Both the position numbers and the translations under genes were made by a program. A DNA stretch of 10,796 nucleotides. Source: Candidatus Parvarchaeota archaeon (GTDB taxonomy: Archaea; Nanobdellota; Nanobdellia; Parvarchaeales; Parvarchaeaceae). The notes below the pieces were generated by a model. It ran no database searches. It was not told the DNA's origin and saw only the letters and a program-made list of their open reading frames with translations. How positions within the stretch are numbered: the stretch's first letter is position 1; each line of letters opens with the position of its first letter. The stretch is from assembly GCA_030044235.1 (NCBI GenBank), contig JASHWD010000026.1, positions 1 to 10,796 on the forward strand, in the 5' to 3' direction. Positions 1 through 6,738 of the stretch are shown here, in pieces.

Positions 1-1190
1 GGAGTAGAATAATCTTGACTTGCATTTGCTGTAGCTCCCTGTGCAAGCTCTACGAGCACGTCTTGCTGGACCTGAGCTTCGCCTAGCGCGGTCTGGATTT
101 CGTTATAAGCTTCCAAGCTTGTCGATGGTAAACCGTTTAAGTCGCCCAAAGAGTTTATAAATCCCATATATTGCTGTAATTGTAAATTTGCTGCTTCCTG
201 ATCGAATTGTATTGGACCGGGATCATAAGTGGCTGATATCTGATTATACGTAGCAGCAGTAGATTTGGGAAGTGCAGCTATCGACTGGCCTGCAAATGAA
301 AATCCGGAGCTCAAATAACCTCCTATTGTACCTAAATAACTAGATATAGCCGAAGCATAATCTCCTAAAAAGAAAGCCGTTGGGACACCAAGTCCATTTT
401 TCAATAAATTTTTAGCTGCCTTTTTTAATAGTCCCTTTACGTAAGTTCCAATTCTGCTATAAAGTGAGTTTTCTACTTCTGCTTCGCTTGTTGGAAGATT
501 AACCTCTAAAGGTGCATCAGATTGTGCCGATTCTGCAGAAGCTTCTGCGTCCACACGATCCCACAAAGCGCTAAACCGTTCCTCATTTTCTTTACTACCT
601 GGTATGGTAGCTTCAGCATCGGAAAGCATTTTATCTAAACCCTGGTCAGCAGCCTGTTCATCTAATTCCTCGGCGGTGTAAATTTCACCTGCGTCGGCAC
701 GATCAAAAAGATTGCTTAAGCCTTGCGCAGCTTCTTCACTGGTGTATAATGTCGATGTATCCTTAGCTACAGTTTCGGTAGCTTCCGCTCCTTCATCTGC
801 TTCCTTTGCCGCTGCACCACCTGGCGGTGAAACGGAAAGCATGAAACACAATGCTGCACTGAATTCAGTTGTACCGACATCTAGAGTCGGTCCACTTGCA
901 TATGATACATTGTATATTTTTGATCCACCAGAGCAATCATAGGCGTCGATTGCCGGGTTCCATGTACATAGCGAACTATTGCCAGATAGTGTAATGGCCA
1001 TAGAAGATGGTGCAAGATAAAGAGCATCCTTTACGGCAGCTATGTTATTGGCGAATAACTGCAATGAATCTGCACCATTTTGGAAGATTATGCCCTGCAA
1101 ATTAGCAAAGTATACCCCGACCAGAAGAAATGCGGCAGATATAATCAATATAGCTATGCCTATCACTATCTGTGTTCTCTTATTTAGCAT
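1..1190 (-). CDS. Membrane-anchored surface protein of unknown family (partial, C-terminus beyond window edge)
   Basis: The reading frame is open from an ATG at 1190-1188 to the left edge: 396 residues, no stop. An in-frame TAA just upstream (1196-1194) fixes the ATG as the earliest start. Residues 8-28 form one strong hydrophobic segment after a short basic tail (NKR), so the rest is probably outside the cell. Residues 37-120 hold three cysteines (74, 86, 115), the first two flanking a 'CTWNPAIDAYDC' loop that could be disulfide-bonded, plus N-glycosylation sequons. Residues 120-240 are acidic and Ala/Glu-rich with imperfect repeats. Residues 245-305 are a Lys-rich helix followed by a Gly/Ser/Ala/aromatic stretch (about 272-302) that may contact the membrane. 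Residues 315-396 are Gln-rich and helix-prone. I do not recognise the family. Whether it is an envelope, adhesion or structural protein cannot be told from this part. Confidence 0.8.
   Translation of the reverse strand, partial: MLNKRTQIVIGIAILIISAAFLLVGVYFANLQGIIFQNGADSLQLFANNIAAVKDALYLAPSSMAITLSGNSSLCTWNPAIDAYDCSGGSKIYNVSYASGPTLDVGTTEFSAALCFMLSVSPPGGAAAKEADEGAEATETVAKDTSTLYTSEEAAQGLSNLFDRADAGEIYTAEELDEQAADQGLDKMLSDAEATIPGSKENEERFSALWDRVDAEASAESAQSDAPLEVNLPTSEAEVENSLYSRIGTYVKGLLKKAAKNLLKNGLGVPTAFFLGDYASAISSYLGTIGGYLSSGFSFAGQSIAALPKSTAATYNQISATYDPGPIQFDQEAANLQLQQYMGFINSLGDLNGLPSTSLEAYNEIQTALGEAQVQQDVLVELAQGATANASQDYST
540..749 (-). repeat. Imperfect acidic protein repeats inside the surface protein
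   Basis: Residues 148-217 of the minus-strand protein contain related units. Unit 1 starts LYTSEEAA and runs through QGLSNLFDRADAGE. Unit 2 starts IYTAEELDEQAA and runs through DQGLDKMLSDAEA. A partial third unit reads EERFSALWDRVDAEA. The shared pattern is (L/I)YT-x-E-E, then QGL, then a hydrophobic residue, D, x, A/V and an acidic Ala-rich end. The DNA copies have diverged, so this is a protein-level repeat, not a recent duplication. Confidence 0.6.
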
Positions 1191-1220
1191 ACTTTAAACA
1201 GTAATTAGTACATTTTTGAT

Positions 1221-1229
1221 TATTTATAG
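1221..1229 (-). promoter_or_regulatory. TATA-like box of the surface-protein gene
   Basis: On the minus strand this reads CTATAAATA, centred about 35 bp upstream of the ATG at 1190. That would place the transcript start about 8-10 nt before the ATG, giving a very short leader. No Shine-Dalgarno-like purine run is visible in that leader. Confidence 0.45.
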
Positions 1230-1293
1230 ATTTGACTTTATAATTAACCCAAAAGTAGTATGTTGAAAATATTATTTAAAACGAAGAACAGAG

Positions 1294-1365
1294 CGCCCAT
1301 GGCAGGATTCGAACCTGCAACCCTTTGGTTAACAGCCAAATGCTCTGCCGTTGAGCTACATGGGC
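1294..1365 (-). tRNA. tRNA-Asn (anticodon GTT)
   Basis: The 72-nt sequence folds as a full cloverleaf. The acceptor stem is GCCCATG/CATGGGC, the D stem is GCTC/GAGC, the anticodon stem is TTTGG/CCAAA with loop CTGTTAA, and the T stem is GCAGG/CCTGC with loop TTCGAAT. The discriminator is G. There is no intron. The 3' CCA is not encoded (CTC follows), so it must be added after transcription. The 5' end lies 2 nt after the stop codon of the cca gene on the same strand. T-rich sequence on the minus strand around 1270-1290 could end transcription. Confidence 0.97.
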
Positions 1366-1367
1366 AT

Positions 1368-2603
1368 TCAATTTTTAAGTATTGAGTTTTGACCTATATA
1401 TTCTTTAATTTTAGCTTCTATAAACCTGTTAAAGTTGATTATATTATATTTTTTATCGTATACGGTAAGTTCTCCCTCAATATACGACTCTTTATGCTGC
1501 TTTAAGAAGTTTTGAAAGTTTTCTAGATTAAGCCATACGTTCGGCCCATAAATCTTCTTTGTGCGGGTTTTGGGTGTACTTCCTGTTTCTAGGAACAACT
1601 CTGCTTTTTTCTCAGAGTATGCCGGCTTGTAAGCATAGACTTCGATACCGTTCTCTTTAAGACATTCTATAAGTCTAAAAAGACCTTTATTATATTTTGA
1701 CAAGAATCTGTCTCTCGGGCCCTTTATTTCGGTTGTGTATCTGAAAAGTTTTGTGCCATGTGTTTTAGAATTTGTAATAATGTCTCTTATAATGTTCTTC
1801 TCTATGAAAAATTCCTTAGATGGGCTGGTAACGAATCTCTTTATTGCAAATACAAATCGGGCAAAGTTATCAATATTCAAGGAACCGCAAACGTTTCTTT
1901 TGGGATTTGTAGGATCTACGAGGATAAGCGGACTCTCCCTAGCACCTATGGTCTCTATCGCTTTAGAGACGTCGGGATAATTACTTTCTATGTCAACAAA
2001 AACTCCTGGTAACCAAGAAATTGCGGCTTGTAGAAGTTCTTTGAATCCTCCGTATTTTATCGTCAACAGTTCAAGAGAATATCCCGAAAAGCCGTGTATA
2101 TACGTTTCTGAACCGTAACAGCCGTTAGCTTTGCAGAATTTTTTCAGTATTATCGTGTCCTTTCTTAATTTTTCGTTCATCCTGCTGTTTATGTAAGCAG
2201 CGTGAAGTATCGAAAGATCTATCGAGTTTTCAACTTTTGCAATATCATTAAATCTTACAACCGGGATTACCTCTACTGTTATCCCCGCAAGCTGTCCTCT
2301 AAAGTAAGTTCTTGTTCCGCGCTCTGTTTGAAACTTTTCTGGCACTAACTTTTCTAAGAGCTTTGTGTTCTTTTCCGAATCAAATGAAACGAAAATGTCA
2401 ACATCGCTATTTTTTTTTATCCAAGTATTTTTAGCATACGAGCCGCCAAATTCAACGGCTATCTGCGTATTTAGGGATTTTGATTTAGAAAGAATAAAAT
2501 TTTTAAGTTTATCTGCAACCTTGCTTATCTTCGACTTATCTCTTTCTTCCGGGACAAAAGATTTATAAGCCCATTCAACAATGTTATTAATTTTATCAGA
2601 CAT
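1368..2603 (-). CDS. cca: CCA tRNA nucleotidyltransferase (archaeal class I CCA-adding enzyme)
   Basis: The enzyme adds C, C and A to tRNA 3' ends from CTP and ATP without a nucleic-acid template, in the cytoplasm. The 411-residue length is close to the usual archaeal size. The nucleotidyltransferase core shows GGSYAKNTW at 53-61 and a metal-binding DVD at 67-69. A third acidic residue lies in VEVIPVV (E111). The central domain carries IHGFSGYSLELL at 169-180, which is the archaeal GFSGY signature, and VDPTNPKRNV at 229-238. The C-terminal half is the tail domain that cradles the tRNA elbow. The ATG at 2603 is supported by a TATA box 25 bp upstream. The role fits the context: none of the three tRNA genes here encodes CCA, and tRNA-Asn sits 2 nt downstream. 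I see no missing motif. Confidence 0.96.
   Translation of the reverse strand: MSDKINNIVEWAYKSFVPEERDKSKISKVADKLKNFILSKSKSLNTQIAVEFGGSYAKNTWIKKNSDVDIFVSFDSEKNTKLLEKLVPEKFQTERGTRTYFRGQLAGITVEVIPVVRFNDIAKVENSIDLSILHAAYINSRMNEKLRKDTIILKKFCKANGCYGSETYIHGFSGYSLELLTIKYGGFKELLQAAISWLPGVFVDIESNYPDVSKAIETIGARESPLILVDPTNPKRNVCGSLNIDNFARFVFAIKRFVTSPSKEFFIEKNIIRDIITNSKTHGTKLFRYTTEIKGPRDRFLSKYNKGLFRLIECLKENGIEVYAYKPAYSEKKAELFLETGSTPKTRTKKIYGPNVWLNLENFQNFLKQHKESYIEGELTVYDKKYNIINFNRFIEAKIKEYIGQNSILKN
1395..1402 (-). promoter_or_regulatory. Possible TATA box of tRNA-Asn inside the cca 3' end
   Basis: On the minus strand this reads AATATATA, centred about 33 bp upstream of the tRNA 5' end and inside the last codons of cca. 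It would let tRNA-Asn be transcribed independently with a leader of about 5-8 nt. AT-rich coding sequence gives such matches by chance, so this is tentative. Confidence 0.3.
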
Positions 2604-2609
2604 ATGTAT
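2602..2609 (+). promoter_or_regulatory. Weak TATA-like box of the Lhr-like helicase gene
   Basis: ATATGTAT is centred about 25 bp upstream of the helicase ATG at 2631, the spacing expected for a leaderless archaeal transcript. It overlaps the start codon of the divergent cca gene (2601-2603). The match to a TATA box is imperfect; position is the main argument. Confidence 0.35.
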
Positions 2610-2624
2610 CTTTAACGCATTATT

Positions 2625-2632
2625 ATTTATAT
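2625..2632 (-). promoter_or_regulatory. TATA box of cca
   Basis: On the minus strand this reads ATATAAAT, a good archaeal TATA box, centred about 25 bp before the cca ATG. It predicts a leaderless mRNA. It overlaps the first two bases of the helicase start codon (2631-2633) on the other strand. Confidence 0.6.
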
Positions 2633-5330
2633 GGATATATTGAATCCTAAACTTAAAAAAATCCTAGAAGAATATGGATTTAAGGAGTTAACAGAAATAC
2701 AAAAGCTTGCGATACCTCGTATAAGCGCCGGTGAAAATCTTATATTGGGCGCGCCGACTGGATATGGGAAAACGCTTGCAGCTTTTCTCCCTTTTCTTGA
2801 AAAAATAGACGTAAGCAGCAATAAGTTGCAGCTTCTTTATATAACACCATTAAAATCTCTGAACCGAGACATATTCAAAAATATAATATCCATAAGCAAT
2901 AAAATGGGTGTAGAGATAGATATAAGACATGGAGACACTTCTGCTACTGAACGTGCAAAACAAGCTAACGTGCCCCCACATTGTTTAATAACTACTCCAG
3001 AAACCGTTCAATCAATGTTTCTAAGTAAGCGCTTGGTAGATCATCTTAGAGGTGTAAAATACGTCATAGTAGACGAAGTACAAAGTTTAATGGAGTCAAA
3101 GCGAGGGACGCAATTTAGCGTAGGGCTGGAGAGACTTAGGAGCATAGCAAACTTTCAGGTAGTCGGAATAAGCGCAACGATAGCCGATTTTAATGCTACA
3201 AAAGAATTTTTGGGCTGCTCAGACAGCATAGAATTCAGAGGAGAAAAACAGTACAATGTTTCTGTAATATACCCAAGTGTAGACAATGAGGATGAAGCAA
3301 TGGCTTCTAAGGAAAACGTTAGCGAGATAGTTGCAAACTCGCTTCGATACATAAGAATGGAATTAGAAAAGTCTAAATCTACGCTATTATTCACAAACAC
3401 TAGAGAAACCGCAGAACTTCTCGGTTCCAGACTTTCTAAATTCCTAAAGGATCAAAAACTAGAGGTCCACCATAGTTCACTTTCTAAGGAGGTAAGAACC
3501 GAAATAGAAAACAAATTCAAAATAGGGGAGATAAACCTAATGATAGCAACAAGCTCGTTGGAACTCGGAATAGATATAGGTGACGTTGATATGGTTATCC
3601 AGTACATGTCTCCAAGACAGGTAATAAAACTTATACAAAGGGTCGGTCGTTCTAATCATAATCAAACCGGAATAGCAGAAGGAAGAATACTCACGATAAA
3701 CCTAGATGATTATCTTGAGAGCCTAGCGATAAATAATTGCCGGATTGAAAATCTGCTTGAAACTATACCATTGCCGGTAAACAGTTTAGATGTACTCGCA
3801 CATCAAATTGTCGGAATAATAATTAACGGGGTTGGAAAGCCTGAAGACATTTTAAAGATTGTAAACAGATCCTATGCTTATAGAACGTTAACAAAAGAAA
3901 AATTCAATGAAGTTTTAGATTTCCTAGTAAAACATTATCTTATTAGATACTATGGGGACTCTTTGATTAGAACAAGAAGAGGGCTGCTTTTCTATATTGC
4001 TAATATTTCTTCGATACCTGATAAGAAAACTTTTGCTGTCATGGATAGTCAACTAAATAAACGTATAGGCGTACTTGACGAAAACTTCGTCGCAGAAAAC
4101 GGTAAAGAAGGCAATTATTTTATAATGCGCGGAGAGACTTGGAAGATAGTTAAAATAGAGGGTCAAAAAATAAGTGTTGTCCGCGGCAATAGTTCTCTAG
4201 GTGCCATACCTGCTTGGGAAGGCGAGTTGATGCCAGTGCACCGTTTTGTTGCGGAAGCCGCTGCTAATCTTAGACACAAGTATACTCATAAATTTGCAAC
4301 GCTGCAAGAACAAGAGAATAATTTCATAATTCCCGACCCTACCAATGTCCTTATCGAAAAGGTAGAAGATTATGTTATAATACACTCTCCATTCGGAAAT
4401 AAAGTAAACGAGGGCCTTTCAAAGGCGCTCTGTGCTTTGATATCCGGAATAGTCGGAGAAAGTGTATTGAGTAAAATAGATCCATACAGAATCATGATAA
4501 AGACGCATCTTCCTTTGAAGGAGATAAATAAGCTTTTAAACTCTATAGAAGACGCGTCTATTCTAATAAGAGACAACATAAGACGGACTTCTCTATATGA
4601 GTATCGTTTTCTCAATGTAGCAAAGAGGTTCGGTGTTGTAAGTAAGTATGCTGATTTTACAAAAATGCACCTTAGAACATTGATAGATTTGTATAAGGAT
4701 AGCGTGGTTGAAGAAGAAACTTATAATGAGATATTTAGAGATAAAATAGACGTAGCTGGTGCAATCGACGTTTTGAATAAAATAAGAAAGGGAGTAATAA
4801 AAATACATGTAAACGACGGCGAAACCTCCCCATTATCCTACGAGGGGATTGAAAGTTCTTACGGCGGTTCTCTTGTTAAACCTGAAGAAGCAAAGAAAAT
4901 GCTTAGAGATCTAGTTATTAAAAGATTAAACGAGACCAGGATGTTTCTCCAGTGTCTTAATTGCGGCAACAAAATAGGTGAACTTGACGCAGAGAATACC
5001 GATGGATTAAAATGCGCAAAGTGCGGCGCGAAGTACATCGCTTTCTATAAAGCAAAATATCGTCAAAATTACGAACCGCTAATTAAAAAATGGCTCAAAA
5101 ACAAAAAGTTGACCCTAGAAGAAAGTAAAATAATAGATGGGCTAAAACAGAGCGGCGCACTCTATTTAGCATATGGCGGCAAAGCCTGCTTTGTAGGCGC
5201 TTCTTATGGCGTTGGACCGACTATAGCTAGTAGAATTCTTTCTGCTTACAGCAAAACTCAAGAACAATTGATAGATAAAATAATAGAAGCTGAAAAAAAT
5301 TACATAGAGACAAGAGAATATTGGGGCTAA
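2631..5330 (+). CDS. Lhr-like superfamily 2 DEAD/DEAH-box helicase with C-terminal zinc ribbon
   Basis: An ATP-dependent nucleic-acid helicase of 899 residues, likely 3'-5' by family and linked in archaea to DNA repair or RNA handling; the exact substrate cannot be read here. The Q-motif region is LTEIQKLAIP (20-29). Motif I is APTGYGKT (41-48, Lys47). Motif II is DEVQ (148-151) where Lhr proteins more often have DE-x-H. Motif III is SAT (181-183). Motif V is around ATSSLELGIDIG and motif VI is QRVGRSNH (336-343). The middle holds the winged-helix and Lhr core regions. Near the end are a CxxC pair at 775/778 and another at 795/798, forming a zinc ribbon. A GVGPTIASRIL helix-hairpin-helix-like motif and a terminal EAEKNYIETREYWG, both typical of this archaeal subgroup to my recollection, follow. 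The gene is divergent from cca and convergent with the hydrolase, 12 bp apart. Confidence 0.9.
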   Translation: MDILNPKLKKILEEYGFKELTEIQKLAIPRISAGENLILGAPTGYGKTLAAFLPFLEKIDVSSNKLQLLYITPLKSLNRDIFKNIISISNKMGVEIDIRHGDTSATERAKQANVPPHCLITTPETVQSMFLSKRLVDHLRGVKYVIVDEVQSLMESKRGTQFSVGLERLRSIANFQVVGISATIADFNATKEFLGCSDSIEFRGEKQYNVSVIYPSVDNEDEAMASKENVSEIVANSLRYIRMELEKSKSTLLFTNTRETAELLGSRLSKFLKDQKLEVHHSSLSKEVRTEIENKFKIGEINLMIATSSLELGIDIGDVDMVIQYMSPRQVIKLIQRVGRSNHNQTGIAEGRILTINLDDYLESLAINNCRIENLLETIPLPVNSLDVLAHQIVGIIINGVGKPEDILKIVNRSYAYRTLTKEKFNEVLDFLVKHYLIRYYGDSLIRTRRGLLFYIANISSIPDKKTFAVMDSQLNKRIGVLDENFVAENGKEGNYFIMRGETWKIVKIEGQKISVVRGNSSLGAIPAWEGELMPVHRFVAEAAANLRHKYTHKFATLQEQENNFIIPDPTNVLIEKVEDYVIIHSPFGNKVNEGLSKALCALISGIVGESVLSKIDPYRIMIKTHLPLKEINKLLNSIEDASILIRDNIRRTSLYEYRFLNVAKRFGVVSKYADFTKMHLRTLIDLYKDSVVEEETYNEIFRDKIDVAGAIDVLNKIRKGVIKIHVNDGETSPLSYEGIESSYGGSLVKPEEAKKMLRDLVIKRLNETRMFLQCLNCGNKIGELDAENTDGLKCAKCGAKYIAFYKAKYRQNYEPLIKKWLKNKKLTLEESKIIDGLKQSGALYLAYGGKACFVGASYGVGPTIASRILSAYSKTQEQLIDKIIEAEKNYIETREYWG

Positions 5331-5342
5331 CTTATCTAAATT

Positions 5343-6053
5343 TCAAACGTCTATATCCGAGAAATGATGGTTCTTACCGTGCGAAACGCATATCAAGTCC
5401 GGGTTTAGATCCCTTATTTTCTTGACGCTACTTAAAAGCGAGATATAATCATCATAAATCTGCGGCAAAACCAGTTTATCCCCTTTCCCAAAAAGCGTGT
5501 CTCCGACTATAATCGTTTTTGAGTCAGGAAGATAAATCGAAACCGAATCTGGCGTGTGGCCGGGAGTCTCAACTATCTTTGCATTCAGGTGCATTTGCTG
5601 TGGAAAGACTCCCTCTTTTAGTACCATATCAGGCTTAACAAATTTAGGTTTCATAACCGGCGCAAGAACTTTCATCACCATCAGCATCAATTTTGTCTTT
5701 ATATCTTTTATGTTTTTAGTCTGCGGAAACTGAATACCCGCCGTTCCGTCCATGAACTTTATTCCTTTCTCATTTACACCTAACATTGCATTTGACATCT
5801 TTTTCAATTCTGCTGCGCTGCCGATGTGATCAATGTGGGTATGAGTTATCAATATATATTTTATATCGGTGACTGATTTTCCAATGCTATTTATGTATTT
5901 TATTATCTTCTGACCACTATCCGGCAGACCGGTATCGACTAAAATAAGGCTACCGTCAGAGGCTTCTAATAAGAAAACTTTTATCCCGAAGCGCCCAAGA
6001 TATATTTCATGTAGAGACTGATTTATTCTTTGTCCTAAAACGGTATTTTCCAT
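5343..6053 (-). CDS. Metallo-beta-lactamase-fold hydrolase (glyoxalase II-like)
   Basis: A 236-residue cytoplasmic metallohydrolase with no signal peptide or membrane segment. The full binuclear metal site is visible: H71-T-H73-I-D75-H76, H166 in TPGHTPDS, bridging D185 in VGDTLFG, and H225 in VSHG. The early VDTGLP (39-44) is also typical of the fold. The layout fits the small MBL subgroup that includes glyoxalase II and related thioesterases or lactonases. The HxHxDH-GHT-GDTL set does not fix the substrate. A Met/Lys-rich insert (about 118-140) between the HxHxDH motif and GHT may form a lid. The start is supported by a strong TATA box 25 bp upstream and no in-frame alternative is needed. 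It faces the helicase tail to tail with a 12-bp gap and no clear terminator. Confidence 0.9.
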   Translation of the reverse strand: MENTVLGQRINQSLHEIYLGRFGIKVFLLEASDGSLILVDTGLPDSGQKIIKYINSIGKSVTDIKYILITHTHIDHIGSAAELKKMSNAMLGVNEKGIKFMDGTAGIQFPQTKNIKDIKTKLMLMVMKVLAPVMKPKFVKPDMVLKEGVFPQQMHLNAKIVETPGHTPDSVSIYLPDSKTIIVGDTLFGKGDKLVLPQIYDDYISLLSSVKKIRDLNPDLICVSHGKNHHFSDIDV

Positions 6054-6074
6054 TTAATTAAAACTGCATCCAAA

Positions 6075-6082
6075 TATTTAAA
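6075..6082 (-). promoter_or_regulatory. TATA box of the MBL-fold hydrolase gene
   Basis: On the minus strand this reads TTTAAATA within a longer A/T palindrome (6072-6083), centred about 25 bp upstream of the ATG at 6053. It predicts a leaderless transcript. This box is the only clear signal in the 99-bp spacer 6054-6152. Confidence 0.6.
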
Positions 6083-6152
6083 TCTTGGGCTCAGAAGCTA
6101 CCCTTCTCATCATCGTTTTACCTCAGAAGGTGTTCACTTAATCATTGCCCGA

Positions 6153-6728
6153 TTATTTTAATACTGGGATACCTGATGAACTATTCGTATTTGCGCTATT
6201 TAAATTTGGATTAAGATAAGCTAAAACGAATGAGAAGTTACTCTCTTCGATAGAGTTTAGACTTATCGAAGAAAGCGCAGGATTATTTGAATTTCCGTAA
6301 CCTAATGACAATGAATCACCGAAACCGGAGAATAAGTACCAACTATAAGTGCTATTGTCACATATGCTTCTGGTAAAATTGGCCGAATAAATGCAGGTTA
6401 AGAAGCCGTTTGAAGTGTTAAAACCTATATTGTCATTCTTTAATATAAATTCGGTAAGCTGCAGGAGGTTCGTCGCATTTGTACTGGCTACAACCTCGGA
6501 AACTTCTGTTTCAGAGAACCCGCCTAGACTAGAAACGTTCTGATTTGAGAATGTTGCCGGCGCAAGGCTATAATAAGGGGAACTTGGAGCTATAAGATTA
6601 TTCGGGACAAGTAACTCATAAGTGATAAGATTATCATTTGGGACATGCGGAATAAAAAATATTATCGATAGCACAAATGCGACCGCTACGAAAATAGCCA
6701 AGCCTTGCTTTATACGCCTATTGACCAT
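6153..6728 (-). CDS. Membrane-anchored, sequon-rich surface protein, DUF4430/transcobalamin C-terminal-like
   Basis: The protein has 191 residues. A basic N-terminus (NRRIK) is followed by a hydrophobic anchor or uncleaved signal at 8-27, so the rest should face outward. It carries seven N-glycosylation sequons (N64, 84, 104, 117, 125, 164, 182) and two cysteines (112, 123) that could pair. The order of elements recalls DUF4430, the transcobalamin C-terminal-like fold. A helix region reads NATNLLQLTEFIL. A strand pair GFLTCIYS follows, then YSWYLFSGFGDSLSLGYG, which matches the family's 'YWxxYVNG' region. It ends with an SISLNSIEESNFSFVLAYL strand. This assignment is from pattern memory and is tentative. 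The gene starts 10 nt after the permease stop, without a clear promoter or Shine-Dalgarno, so it is probably co-transcribed with the permease. The Ser/Asn-rich tail (175-186) may be flexible. Confidence 0.75.
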   Translation of the reverse strand: MVNRRIKQGLAIFVAVAFVLSIIFFIPHVPNDNLITYELLVPNNLIAPSSPYYSLAPATFSNQNVSSLGGFSETEVSEVVASTNATNLLQLTEFILKNDNIGFNTSNGFLTCIYSANFTRSICDNSTYSWYLFSGFGDSLSLGYGNSNNPALSSISLNSIEESNFSFVLAYLNPNLNSANTNSSSGIPVLK

Positions 6729-6738
6729 AAATAATTAT

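Noticed and set aside
712..942. Plus-strand open frame opposite the surface protein
   Set aside because: It is the shadow of an uninterrupted 396-codon minus-strand frame with a start, anchor and TATA box.
6090..6129. CTCAGAAG repeated twice and a 5-bp AGAAG/CTTCT hairpin in the spacer 6054-6152
   Set aside because: The repeats and stem are too short to separate from chance, and no T-run follows the hairpin.
6645..6728. Type IV pilin-like signal (KQGLAIFVAV) in the DUF4430-like protein
   Set aside because: The residue before the Gly is Gln rather than Lys/Arg, and the downstream region looks like an ordinary anchor.
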